Assembly: GCA_021824055.1 (NCBI GenBank)
Contig: JAKALV010000022.1
Coordinates: 1-22,046 of the forward strand
Direction: 5' to 3'
DNA: 22,046 nucleotides
Source: Acidobacteriota bacterium
GTDB lineage: Bacteria > Acidobacteriota > Vicinamibacteria > Vicinamibacterales > SCN-69-37
Every line of letters begins with the position of its first letter. Position 1 is the first letter of the stretch. This document shows, piece after piece, positions 5,900-14,246 of this stretch. A program made the position numbers and the translations under genes. The notes below the pieces were generated by a model. It did not search any database and was not told where the DNA came from. It was given only the letters and a program-made list of their open reading frames with translations.

Positions 5900-8596
5900 C
5901 TACGCCATCCGCTTCTGTTCCGGCGTGGCCGTTCGTGCTCTGAGGCTCTGAATGCTGTGCTCGATCCGCTCCGCCAGCTCGCGTTCGGCCTGCAGGGACC
6001 GTAACGTCACCTGCGCTTCGCGGCTCATCGTGTCCAGGCGCGCCACCTGCTCCAAGGCGTAGTCGAGCACGGCCTTGTGCTCGCCCACCGTCTCCAGGTG
6101 CGCCCGCACATCCTCGAGCATGTTGGAGGTCACGGCCACCTTCAGCTGCACCTCGTCGACCATGCGCCGCTGCGCGTTGATGCTGGCGATGCGCTGCTCG
6201 GTGGCCTGGGCGGTGGCCAGCAGCTCGTCCACGCGGCTGCGCAGCGCGACAATATCGCTGCGATGCGCGTCGAGGTGGTTCAGGTCGGCCTTGCTTCGCG
6301 CGCTCACATCATGCACGCCTTCCACCTCGCGGCGGATGCTCTGCACCGTTTCGTCACGCGCAACGACATCCTGAATGCGCCGCTCGATCGTCTCGGTGAC
6401 GCCCTTGAGCTCGGCCACCTTGGCCTCGAACGTGGAAATCTTCTTCTCGGAGAAGGCGAGCTGATCGTGCCGCTGCTCGAGGTTGCGCACGGTGGCTTCG
6501 AGCGCCTTCATCTGCGCGTCGGCGGTCTCGAGCTGGCCGGCCACTTCCTTCTGGCGGCCCTGCACCAGCGCCAGTTCCTTGACGAGGGTGCCCTTGAGCG
6601 CCTCGGAGCGTTCGAGTGATGCCGACAGCCCCTGTGCCTGCGTCAACTGCTCCGACGTCTCGCTGCCGAGCGCACGCACGGATTGCAGCATCTCGCTGAT
6701 GCGGCGTTCCTGGCTCGTCAGGGTCGCCTGATCCTGGAGCGCCGCCGCCAGCCGGGTGTGTGCGCGCTCGACGTCCGCCTTGAGCGACGCGATCTGGCCG
6801 GTGATCGGCAGCAGCTTGGATTGCGTCTGACCGATGCCGTCGAGCTTCTGACGGATGTCGGTCACCTCGAGGCTCACCGAATCGCACAGATTGCGGAGGG
6901 TCTCGACCTCACCCCGGCGGCGTGTCTGGTCGTCGAGCTTTTTGTCGACGTCGGCGGTCAGCACGTTGAGCGCGTTCAGACGGCTCTCGATGCGCTCGAC
7001 AAACGCCTGATGGCCGGCCAGCCGCGCCATCTGCCGGTCGAGGTCGTCGGCGATCGCCACGAGGTTGGCGGCCTTGGCCGTGCCTTCGTCGACGATCGAC
7101 AGCTTCTTCTTGATGGCGTTCATGCGCTCGTCGAGCTCCGGCACCTGCACCGCGAACGCGCTCATCCGGTCCAGGAACGACTCGAGCGCGGCCCGCTCCG
7201 CCGCCAGCTTGTCGCGGAGCTGCGACGCCTCGGTCTGCTCGCGATAAAACTGCTCGATATCCGCCCGCAACGCTTCGAGATCCTGGCGCGCGCCCTTGAG
7301 GCTTTCCATCTGCCACGTGGCGCGGCGCGACATCTCGTCCACGCTGACCAGATGCTCGTGAATCTCCTCGAGCGACGCCATCTTCTCCCCGAACGTCGCC
7401 GCCCGGCTGTCGAATCCGGCCAGCTGCACGGCCAGCGCGTCGATGCGCTCGCGCATGCCGTCGACTTCGGGCCCACGCGCGGCCAGCAGCTGATGCGCGC
7501 GCTCCAGATCGGCGACCGACTGCTGCAAGGCCGTCACGCGCGTCTGATGGGCGTCGAGTTCGCGGCGCCCCGCCGCCACGCGATCCTCGTGGCTGCGCAC
7601 GAAGTCGACCAGCCCCGCGCGTTCCCGATCCAGCGTCTTCAGGTCCGCGGCCAGCGCATCGCGGGACCGCTCGGCCGCCTGCAGTTGCAGGCTGGACTGA
7701 CGGAGCGTCTGCTCAACGCGCTCGACCATCTCCTCGACGTTGACGCCCCGGCGGCTGGCCGCATCGAGCTTGGCGACCTGCCCTTCCATCGCGCTGACAA
7801 GCTCGGTCAGCCGGTGCGACTCCAACACGGCCTGCTCGACCGCGCTCTTCTGATGCTCGAGCACTTTCGCCTTCTGCGTGACGTGCTCGACCAGCGAGTT
7901 CAGCGCAATCGTGCGCTCTTCCACGGTGCGCGCCAGATCCTGCAGCTTGCTGAATCCCTGCAGCTTCTGGTCGACGTCGTGCACGAACGTGACCGCGCGG
8001 GCCGCATCCTCCTCGGTGCGGGTCGCCAGCTCGCGCATCTGCGCCTGGGCGGCGCGCGCTTCGCTCGCCGCGGTCTTCACCGCGCCGATCTCCGCGGTGG
8101 TCTCGGTCACCAAAACCCGCGACTCCTGCAGCTGCTGTGTGGCCCGGCCGAGATCCGCACGGAGCGCGTCGAGCCGCGCCTGCTCGGCGGCCAGCGTGTC
8201 CAGCGTGGCGCGGCTCTGCAGCGATTGGGCCACGAGTTGCTGGACGACCTGCCGCTGCTGATGCAGCTCGCCATCGGGCGACGTGAGCCGGTCGGCCGTC
8301 TGGCGGGCCTCACGCACGGTCTCCGCCAGATCCTTCACGGTGCCGGACAGCGCGGCGGCTGCCGCGGCCGCCGTGGACACGTCCGCCAGCTGCTCGTGCG
8401 CGGCGGCCGTCCGGGTTTCGACGGCCGCGACGCGCGCTTCAAGTTGCGCCACGGCATCCGCCAGCGCGCGGACCGGCGCCGCGGAGGCGTCCAGGTGGCG
8501 CAGCAGCGCGGTCAGAGCCTCGCGCTCTTCGCGCAGATCACGTTCCGGAACTGGTTCCCGCGATGCGGCACCGCGACGCTTCAAGGCTTCGAGCAT
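5900..8596 (-). CDS. Very long coiled-coil protein of unknown function (898 aa)
   Basis: The frame stays open further upstream, but that extension reads through pgsA out of frame. I start at ATG 8596, preceded by GGAG with a 5-base spacer. The 898-residue product is almost wholly heptad-like helix rich in Ala, Leu, Glu, Gln and Arg, with only one Cys (571) and few Pro or Gly. There is no signal peptide, no membrane segment, no Walker A or ABC signature and no SMC head, so it is not an SMC ATPase despite the resemblance. Two segments about 311 residues apart look related: 231-279 (from ALNSLVEHV to AKLDA) and 542-587 (from ALNVLTADV to QKLDGI); a weaker third copy may lie near 835-870. A structural filament or scaffold is the best guess. 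It is the last gene of the bactofilin-led operon. Function is unknown. Confidence 0.85.
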   Translation of the reverse strand: MLEALKRRGAASREPVPERDLREEREALTALLRHLDASAAPVRALADAVAQLEARVAAVETRTAAAHEQLADVSTAAAAAAALSGTVKDLAETVREARQTADRLTSPDGELHQQRQVVQQLVAQSLQSRATLDTLAAEQARLDALRADLGRATQQLQESRVLVTETTAEIGAVKTAASEARAAQAQMRELATRTEEDAARAVTFVHDVDQKLQGFSKLQDLARTVEERTIALNSLVEHVTQKAKVLEHQKSAVEQAVLESHRLTELVSAMEGQVAKLDAASRRGVNVEEMVERVEQTLRQSSLQLQAAERSRDALAADLKTLDRERAGLVDFVRSHEDRVAAGRRELDAHQTRVTALQQSVADLERAHQLLAARGPEVDGMRERIDALAVQLAGFDSRAATFGEKMASLEEIHEHLVSVDEMSRRATWQMESLKGARQDLEALRADIEQFYREQTEASQLRDKLAAERAALESFLDRMSAFAVQVPELDERMNAIKKKLSIVDEGTAKAANLVAIADDLDRQMARLAGHQAFVERIESRLNALNVLTADVDKKLDDQTRRRGEVETLRNLCDSVSLEVTDIRQKLDGIGQTQSKLLPITGQIASLKADVERAHTRLAAALQDQATLTSQERRISEMLQSVRALGSETSEQLTQAQGLSASLERSEALKGTLVKELALVQGRQKEVAGQLETADAQMKALEATVRNLEQRHDQLAFSEKKISTFEAKVAELKGVTETIERRIQDVVARDETVQSIRREVEGVHDVSARSKADLNHLDAHRSDIVALRSRVDELLATAQATEQRIASINAQRRMVDEVQLKVAVTSNMLEDVRAHLETVGEHKAVLDYALEQVARLDTMSREAQVTLRSLQAERELAERIEHSIQSLRARTATPEQKRMA

Positions 8597-8634
8597 GGGC
8601 ACTCCACGGTGAGCAGGATAGTCGCCCTGTTTGG

Positions 8635-9186
8635 CTATGGCAAGGACCGGGTCGAGCGCCGGACGTAGTCGAAACCCGAGATCAGCGTGATGGCGAGGCA
8701 CAGATACACGAACCCGCGCACCACGGGCGAGGCGACCCGCAGGTAGTTGAAGTACAGGGTCACGATCCCGGTCACCACGTAGATGGCCGTGGCGGCCTTG
8801 CCGAACATTGACGGCCGGAATGTCCGCGGTCCGACGGCCAGGTTCACGACGGCCACCGTCATGACGATTCCGACATCGCGGCTGATGACCAGCACGGTGA
8901 GCCAGATCGGCAGCCGGTTGGCCTGCCCCGCCGTGGGGATGGTCAGCATGATGAACATGCTCAGCAGCAGCAACTTGTCCGCCATGGGGTCGAGCCAGGC
9001 GCCGAGCTCGGTGGACTGACCGGACAGCCGCGCGACGAGCCCGTCGAATAGATCCGTCACGCCGGCCGCGGCAAAGACCAGCAACGCCCAGCCCGGCATG
9101 TTGTAGAGCATGCAGATGACAAACACCGGCACCAGCAGGAGGCGCAGCAGGGTCAGCTGATTGGCGGGCGTCAGGAACGTCGACAT
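8635..9186 (-). CDS. pgsA: CDP-diacylglycerol-glycerol-3-phosphate 3-phosphatidyltransferase
   Basis: A 183-residue integral membrane enzyme of the CDP-alcohol phosphatidyltransferase family. It makes phosphatidylglycerol phosphate from CDP-diacylglycerol and glycerol-3-phosphate, the committed step to phosphatidylglycerol and cardiolipin. The family signature is complete: D45, D48-G49, A52-R53, G62, D66 and D70, seen as TDLFDGLVARLSG followed by LGAWLDPMADK. The N terminus FLTPANQLTLLRLLLVPVF is characteristic of PgsA rather than of phosphatidylserine synthase. Several hydrophobic helices follow, and length is normal for the family. ATG 9186 lies 2 bases after the stop of the TPR/SLH gene with no clear Shine-Dalgarno sequence, so translation is probably coupled. 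A 38-base gap to the coiled-coil gene is the largest in this operon. Confidence 0.93.
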   Translation of the reverse strand: MSTFLTPANQLTLLRLLLVPVFVICMLYNMPGWALLVFAAAGVTDLFDGLVARLSGQSTELGAWLDPMADKLLLLSMFIMLTIPTAGQANRLPIWLTVLVISRDVGIVMTVAVVNLAVGPRTFRPSMFGKAATAIYVVTGIVTLYFNYLRVASPVVRGFVYLCLAITLISGFDYVRRSTRSLP

Positions 9187-9188
9187 CG

Positions 9189-10541
9189 CTACCGGGCCAG
9201 CGCCTCGAGCCGCGCAATCGTCGCGATGAGCTCCGCGCCGCTCACCACGCCCGCCGGAACGAAGCGATTGGCCTCCGCGGTCATGATACCCGCCGATACC
9301 GCGAACGCCGCATCGCCATAAACCTCATGATCGCGCGGCACGTCTGCGAACACCGGGCGCTCCGCGCGCCACCGCGCGAGGTCACGCGCGCGGCCGGCGG
9401 CGGCGTCCGGCAGCACCGCCGCCACGATGCGCGCCAGATCGGCGCGGCGGACCGGCGCTCCCGGCGCAAACGTGTGATTCGGCCGCGCCGCGATCCAACC
9501 GGCACGCACCACCGGCATGATCCAGGCGGCGGCCCAGTCGCCGCCTACGTCGGTTACGATCCCGGGCACGCGCGCCGGCGCGTGATCCAGCACCGCCGCG
9601 AGGCGTACACCCAGAATCGCGGCCACCTGCGCGCGCGTGACGGAGGCCGCTCCGGCGATCGCGCGGTAGTTGTCCGGCAGGGCCGAGGCCTCCGCGCGTG
9701 CCCGCAGGCTCTCCCGCCGCTCCACCCACTCCGGGCGCGGATCGATCGCCACGGCGCGCGCGTAGGCCGCGGCGGCCTCGCGATCGCGACCCTGCGCGTC
9801 GAGGACATCGCCCAGCACGGCCATCGCCGCGGCATCCTCGGGATCAAGCGCCGCCGCTTGTCTCGCTCGCGCTTCCGCATCCTCGAGTGCGCCTCGCGCC
9901 AGATAGACGACGGCAAGCGAGCGCAACACCGCCACATTCTCCGGCGTCGCTTCCAGGGCCCGTCGCAGGGCCGCCTCTGCCGCGTCGAGCTGGCCGGCCG
10001 CGCGCGCCTTCTCCGCGTGCGCCAGTTCGGCCTGCGACACGCGCATCCGGACGACATCCAGTCTGGCCCGCACGTCAGTTTGCGCCGGATCAGCATCGAG
10101 CAGCGCCTGCAGCGCGGTCACCGCGCCGGCATCGTCGCGCGCGCCGAGCCGCGCATCAGCCAGTCCGGCCATGGCCGGTCGGTACGTCGCGTTCACGGCG
10201 AGCGCTTCAGCGAACAGCGCGGCGGCCTCGCGATACTGCTGGCGCTGCAGGCGGAACTCGCCCAGGCTGGTCGCCGCGGGATAGAACGCGGGCGATTTCT
10301 TCAGCAGCGCGGTGAGCTCACGCTCCCCGCCTCCAGCGTCGCCGTTGCGGATGCGGGTCCAGGCGTGTTCGTACGCCGCCATGTCGGCCGCGCGGGATGC
10401 GAGGTCGGCCGGCACGTCCGGCTGCCGCCACGCCGCCGCGCCCGGCGCCACCGGCGGGGTGCGGGGCGCGCATGACGTGCCGGCGGCCGCAAGGCCCGCC
10501 AGCAAGATTCCCACCGCGCACGCGCGGAACCGACCGGTCAT
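9189..10541 (-). CDS. TPR-repeat and SLH-domain envelope lipoprotein
   Basis: A 450-residue exported protein. The N terminus has basic residues, a hydrophobic core (VGILLAGLAAAG) and a Cys at position 24 in an imperfect lipobox (GTSC), so a lipoprotein is likely. Residues about 55-285 form tetratricopeptide-type helical repeats, for example REAAALFAEALAVNATYRPAMAGLAD and DAEAALRRALEATPENVAVLRSLAVVYLARG. The C-terminal third (about 328-445) resembles two S-layer-homology units, with GWIAARPNHTFAPGAPVRRADLARIV and FADVPRDHEVYGDAAFAVSAGIM ending in FVPAGVVSGAELI. TPR plus SLH suggests a periplasmic or outer-membrane scaffold that binds cell-wall or surface polymers. The start ATG 10541 overlaps the hflX stop (ATGA) and is preceded by AGGTG at 5 bases. 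No enzymatic motif is seen; the exact role is unknown. Confidence 0.85.
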   Translation of the reverse strand: MTGRFRACAVGILLAGLAAAGTSCAPRTPPVAPGAAAWRQPDVPADLASRAADMAAYEHAWTRIRNGDAGGGERELTALLKKSPAFYPAATSLGEFRLQRQQYREAAALFAEALAVNATYRPAMAGLADARLGARDDAGAVTALQALLDADPAQTDVRARLDVVRMRVSQAELAHAEKARAAGQLDAAEAALRRALEATPENVAVLRSLAVVYLARGALEDAEARARQAAALDPEDAAAMAVLGDVLDAQGRDREAAAAYARAVAIDPRPEWVERRESLRARAEASALPDNYRAIAGAASVTRAQVAAILGVRLAAVLDHAPARVPGIVTDVGGDWAAAWIMPVVRAGWIAARPNHTFAPGAPVRRADLARIVAAVLPDAAAGRARDLARWRAERPVFADVPRDHEVYGDAAFAVSAGIMTAEANRFVPAGVVSGAELIATIARLEALAR

Positions 10542-11827
10542 GTCGGCACCTGCACGCGAACAACGCGCGCCAGCCGCTCGAGCAGGCGCCGTGGGACGTC
10601 CGCATCGATCATGACGCGATCCTCGATCGCAACGTGGGTCAACACGTGGGCCTGCCGGTACAGATCGGCGATGGCCTTCCGATGCTCCGCGGAATCCGGA
10701 TCGAAGGTCAGCCGCACAACCGTGGTGTCCATCGCCAGGCGTGACGCGATGATTTCCAGCAGGTCGCCCTGCCCCATCCCGTTCAGCGCGGACACGAACA
10801 CGGCGGCCGGGTACATCGTCTTCAGCCGGTGGAGTTCATCGGGCGACAACAGGTCGCACTTGTTGAACACCACCAGCGTCGGAACTTCGCCCGCGCCGAC
10901 CTCCGCGAGCACGGAGCGAACGGCCGCATCGCGTCGCTCCCGGTCCTGGGCGGACGCGTCGGCCAGATGCAGCAGCAGGTTCGCGCTGGCCACTTCTTCG
11001 AGCGTAGCCTGAAACGCCGCCACGAGCTGATGCGGCAGCCGATCGATGAACCCGACCGTATCCGACAACAGGATCTGGCGCTTGTCGGGCAGCTTCACCT
11101 TGCGCACGAGCGGGTCGAGCGTGACGAACAGCGCGTCGGACATCACGGCGTCGCCGCCCGTGAGCGCGTTGAACAAGGTCGTCTTGCCCGCATTCGTATA
11201 GCCGACCAGCGCGACCGTCGGCACGTCACGGCGCGCGCGGCGGGCACGCAAGTGACCGCGGCGCGCCTGCACCTCCGCGATCTCCCGCTTCAGCTTCGCG
11301 ATGCGATGGCGGATGCGCCGCCGGTCGGTTTCGAGTTTCGTCTCACCGGGACCGCGTGTGCCGATGCCGCCGCCCAGACGCGAGAGCGCCTCGCTCGATC
11401 CCACGAGCCGCGGCATGAGGTACTGCAGCTGCGCCAGCTCCACCTGCAGCTTGCCTTCGCGCGTCCGCGCGCGGCGCGCAAAGATGTCGAGGATCAGCTG
11501 TGTCCGGTCGATCACGCGCCGGCCGAGGATCTTCTCGAGATTACGGCCCTGCGCCGGGCTCAGATCGTTGTCGACGATCACCACGCCGGCGCCCGCTTCG
11601 TCGCACGCCTTCGCCAGTTGCTCGGCCTTGCCTCTGCCGATCAGCGTGGCGGGATCCGGCGTCGGGCGCTCCTGCACGGCGCGCAGCACCACCGCGGCGC
11701 CGGCCGCCGACGCGAGACCGGTGAGTTCCTCGAGCAGAAGTTCCGGATCAACGCGATTCGAAGACCCCGTGGTCAGGCTGACGAGAGCCGCGCGTTCGGG
11801 AGCCGGCGCCAGTGATCGCGGGGTCAT
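10538..11827 (-). CDS. hflX: GTPase HflX (ribosome-associated)
   Basis: A 429-residue HflX-family translational GTPase that binds the 50S subunit and splits or rescues stalled ribosomes, especially under stress. The N-terminal HflX domain contains ATLIGRGKAEQLA, VIDRTQLILDIFARRARTREGKLQVELAQLQYLMPRL in part (105-141) and the hallmark Gly-rich GGGIGTRGPGETKLETDRR (152-170). The GTPase core shows G1 GYTNAGKTT (209-217), G3 DTVGF (256-260), G4 NKCD (322-325) and G5 SAL (346-348), all intact. Length and order match the family. The ATG at 11827 shares one base with the upstream TAA stop, and the 3' end overlaps the next gene by 4 bases, so it is translationally coupled on both sides. There is no hfq nearby, unlike the enterobacterial arrangement. 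Confidence 0.96.
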   Translation of the reverse strand: MTPRSLAPAPERAALVSLTTGSSNRVDPELLLEELTGLASAAGAAVVLRAVQERPTPDPATLIGRGKAEQLAKACDEAGAGVVIVDNDLSPAQGRNLEKILGRRVIDRTQLILDIFARRARTREGKLQVELAQLQYLMPRLVGSSEALSRLGGGIGTRGPGETKLETDRRRIRHRIAKLKREIAEVQARRGHLRARRARRDVPTVALVGYTNAGKTTLFNALTGGDAVMSDALFVTLDPLVRKVKLPDKRQILLSDTVGFIDRLPHQLVAAFQATLEEVASANLLLHLADASAQDRERRDAAVRSVLAEVGAGEVPTLVVFNKCDLLSPDELHRLKTMYPAAVFVSALNGMGQGDLLEIIASRLAMDTTVVRLTFDPDSAEHRKAIADLYRQAHVLTHVAIEDRVMIDADVPRRLLERLARVVRVQVPT

Positions 11828-13029
11828 TATTTCGACTCTAGCACGCGGCCTTCGGCGGCTCGGAAGAGCCGGTCCCAGATCGCCAGGCCCAGGCCGTCAC
11901 GGCCGGGATCGCTCGCGACGATCACATTCACGCCCGATCGATCGAGCGCGCGCATGGCCGCGAACAGGCTCGCGGCGGCGTCAGCAAGATTCGCGCGCGA
12001 GCCGAGGTGCATCAGCAGGACCGCCAACCCTTCAATCGCCGGGCGGTCCTCGTCGAACAGCAACACGCCCACACGACGGCCGGCCGCCAGCTGCGCCTCG
12101 ATGTCCTTGCGCATCGCCGCCACAAGACGGTCGGCGGCCCCGGTCCACAGGCGAACCTCCGCCCGCGGCGAGTAGTGCTTCAGCAGCGTGCCGGGCGACA
12201 CGAGCGGTGGCGTGGAGATCTCCCGCGGTGTGTCAGGCACGGCGGGAACAGACGCAACCGGCTCCGGCGGCGCGACGGATTCCGGCGGCGCGACCGGTTC
12301 CGTCGGCGCGGCCGGTTCCGGCGGCGCGACGGGTTCCGGCGGCGCGGCCGCGGGCGCGGGAGTTTCCCTGACGACCGCGATTCGCAGCTTGATGCGGGGC
12401 AGCACCGCGCGCAAGGCCTCGAGCGTGATCGCACCGGGCCGCAGCACGGCGGGTTCGGGGCCCGTCAGATCCACGACAGTCGACTCGACGCCATGCGTCG
12501 ACGGCCCGCCATCCAGGATCATGTCGATGCGGTCCCCGAGGTCTTCCGCGACATCATCGGCGGTCGTCGGGCTCGGCCGCGAAAAACGATTCGCGCTTGG
12601 CGCGGCGATCGGCACCCGGGCGGCGCGCAGGAGCGCGGCCGCGACCGGATGCGCCGGCACGCGCAGCGCCACCGACGCCCCGCCGCCCGTGACGCGTAGC
12701 GGCACCACGCGTCCCCGCTCGAGGATCAGCGTCAGCGGTCCGGGCCAGAACCTCCGCATCAATGTCCATGCGATCTCCGGCACGGACGCGGCCACGGTGA
12801 TGACCGCATCGGCGCTGGACAGATGCACGATGAGCGGATCGCCCGCCGGCCGGCCCTTCGCGTCGAAGATCTTGGCCACCGCGGCGTCATTGAGCGCGTT
12901 GGCGCCCAGGCCGTACACGGTTTCGGTGGGAAACGCGACAAGGCCGCCGTCGCGAATGATGGCCGCCGCGCGGGCGATTGCCGCCACATCGGACGCGCCG
13001 CCGGTGAGTCGCACGATTTCGGCAGGCAT
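11827..13029 (-). CDS. Threonylcarbamoyl-AMP synthase (Sua5 type) with expanded linker
   Basis: A 400-residue two-domain enzyme that makes threonylcarbamoyl-AMP from threonine, bicarbonate and ATP, the first step of t6A37 tRNA modification. The YrdC/Sua5 domain shows FPTETVYGLGANA (33-45), KGRPAGDPLIVHL (58-70), WPGPLTLIL (95-103), VALRVPAHP and APSANRFSRPSPT (143-155). After residue 222 comes a Pro/Glu/Ala linker, then SPGTLLKHYSP (278-288), the conserved linker motif, and the C-terminal Sua5 domain to SGVNVIVASDPGRDGLGLAIWDRL. ATG 13029 was chosen because it shares one base with the upstream TGA stop (TGATG), has GGAG 8 bases upstream and gives the expected N terminus; the longer open frame reads through the MFS gene. 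The linker contains an 18-base tandem repeat. The long type is tsaC2/SUA5-like rather than short TsaC. Confidence 0.94.
   Translation of the reverse strand: MPAEIVRLTGGASDVAAIARAAAIIRDGGLVAFPTETVYGLGANALNDAAVAKIFDAKGRPAGDPLIVHLSSADAVITVAASVPEIAWTLMRRFWPGPLTLILERGRVVPLRVTGGGASVALRVPAHPVAAALLRAARVPIAAPSANRFSRPSPTTADDVAEDLGDRIDMILDGGPSTHGVESTVVDLTGPEPAVLRPGAITLEALRAVLPRIKLRIAVVRETPAPAAAPPEPVAPPEPAAPTEPVAPPESVAPPEPVASVPAVPDTPREISTPPLVSPGTLLKHYSPRAEVRLWTGAADRLVAAMRKDIEAQLAAGRRVGVLLFDEDRPAIEGLAVLLMHLGSRANLADAAASLFAAMRALDRSGVNVIVASDPGRDGLGLAIWDRLFRAAEGRVLESK
12263..12352 (-). repeat. 18-bp tandem repeat, five copies, in the Sua5 linker
   Basis: Five head-to-tail 18-base units, each beginning TCCG on the + strand (starts at 12263, 12281, 12299, 12317, 12335), with TCCGGCGGCGCGAC as the common core. 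On the coding strand they encode a hexapeptide of the type APPEPV, with single substitutions (A for V, T for P, S for P). The units are diverged at the third positions and in register with the reading frame, so length changes would leave the frame intact. Confidence 0.9.
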
Positions 13030-14246
13030 CACCGCGTCTCCGGGCTCGTCATCCGATGATGCACGAACCACGCCAGTCCCGCCAGGCCCGCAGCGTCCAC
13101 AAAGAACACGGCACGCATGCTCCACGCGCCGATGAACCCCGCGATCACCGGACTGACGGCCAGCCCGATCAGGTACGACGTCTGCAAGTAACTGAACGCC
13201 AGCGCCTTTTCCGCGGTCTCCACCCGATGCCCCACATTCGTATACACCGCCGTCGTCGCCACACCCATCGCCACGCCGAACGGGATCGCCGCGATGCACA
13301 TCACGACCACGCTCGGTCCCATCCCAAAGACGATCGCGCCGATGCCGGCGACGGCCGCGCATGCCGGCAGCAGTTGCCGCGCCAGCAATTTGCCCAGCGA
13401 CCACCCGGTGATCTGATTGCCGAACGCCGCGGCTGCGGCGGCCAGCGTGAAGATCACGCCGGTCAGGAACGGTACGCTTTCGTCCATCACGCCGACCTCG
13501 CCCAAGTACAACGGAAGCACCGGCCCGAAACTGCGATCGACGAGCTGGAGGGCGAACACCGCGATCATGCCGGTCATGAAGTACGGCAGCGCGCGAAAAT
13601 GGCTCCAGGTCAGCGGCGCGGCCGGCGCGGCGTTCGCCTCAGGCCGTTCGGCGCGCGGCGGCTCGTGAAATCCCACAATCACAAAGATGAACGCGCCCAG
13701 GTAGAACAGAGCCGACACATAAAATGCGCCGCGCAGGCCCACCGTGGCCGCGAGCACGCCGCCGATGACCGGGCCGAGCGCGGGGCCGAGGCGCTGCGCC
13801 GTCTGCACCCAGCCAATCGCCGTGGCCATCTCGTCGGCCGGCGCGGATTCGGCGGCCAGCACCATCGCCAGCGGCCCGTATCCGGCGAACACGCCCTGGA
13901 TGCAGCGCAGGGCAAACACCTGCCACGGATGAGTGACCCAGGCCATCAGCGTCATGATGACGACGAAACTGAAGAGCGAGCGCCCCACCATCGCTTTCCG
14001 GCCCAGACGATCGGCCAGCCGCGCCCACACGGGCGTCATGAACGCCGTGACGAGCGGTGTGACACCGAGGCTCAGCCCCGACCAGATCGCGATCGCGGCG
14101 GTATCGTGCTCGCCGAGCTGTTGCAGATAGAGCGGAAGGAACGGCATCACGAGCGTGAAGCCCGTGAAGCCGATGAACGTGGCGACGGTGACCGCCGCCT
14201 GGTTGCGCCGCCAGTTCGGACTAGAACCGGATGCGGACATCGTCAT
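13029..14246 (-). CDS. Major facilitator superfamily transporter (DHA1/MdtG-like)
   Basis: A 405-residue inner-membrane protein with about 12 hydrophobic helices, the usual length for the 12-TM drug:H+ antiporter group. The loop 2-3 signature is present as ARLADRLGRKAMVGRSL, followed by a second helix pair with GVFAGYGPLAMVLAAE and WVQTAQRLGPALGPVIGG (motif C-like, Gly/Pro rich, typical of antiporters). The N-terminal FTLVMPFLPLYLQQLG resembles MdtG and related exporters. Residues about 196-216 form the cytoplasmic loop between the halves (EPPRAERPEANAAPAAP). The substrate is unknown. The start is uncertain: ATG 14246 gives a 26-base overlap with glpX and ATG 14240 a 20-base overlap; neither has a clear Shine-Dalgarno sequence, so it may depend on ribosomes terminating on glpX. 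The stop shares a base with the Sua5 start. Confidence 0.88.
   Translation of the reverse strand: MTMSASGSSPNWRRNQAAVTVATFIGFTGFTLVMPFLPLYLQQLGEHDTAAIAIWSGLSLGVTPLVTAFMTPVWARLADRLGRKAMVGRSLFSFVVIMTLMAWVTHPWQVFALRCIQGVFAGYGPLAMVLAAESAPADEMATAIGWVQTAQRLGPALGPVIGGVLAATVGLRGAFYVSALFYLGAFIFVIVGFHEPPRAERPEANAAPAAPLTWSHFRALPYFMTGMIAVFALQLVDRSFGPVLPLYLGEVGVMDESVPFLTGVIFTLAAAAAAFGNQITGWSLGKLLARQLLPACAAVAGIGAIVFGMGPSVVVMCIAAIPFGVAMGVATTAVYTNVGHRVETAEKALAFSYLQTSYLIGLAVSPVIAGFIGAWSMRAVFFVDAAGLAGLAWFVHHRMTSPETR

Noticed and set aside
5900..8596. Reading the coiled-coil gene as an SMC or RecN-type ATPase
   Set aside because: No Walker A, Walker B or ABC signature is present at either end, and there is no hinge-like globular domain.
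6683..8668. Open frame of 661 codons on the + strand
   Set aside because: It is the antisense of the coiled-coil gene. The sense strand has the ribosome binding site, the operon context and clear heptad structure.
8597..9217. 207-residue N-terminal extension of the coiled-coil frame
   Set aside because: It reads through pgsA in another frame, and pgsA has an intact catalytic signature. ATG 8596 has a good GGAG site.
13030..13404. 125-residue N-terminal extension of the Sua5 frame
   Set aside because: It overlaps the MFS gene out of frame and reads as Gly/Arg/Asp-rich shadow sequence. ATG 13029 gives the normal Sua5 N terminus with GGAG upstream.
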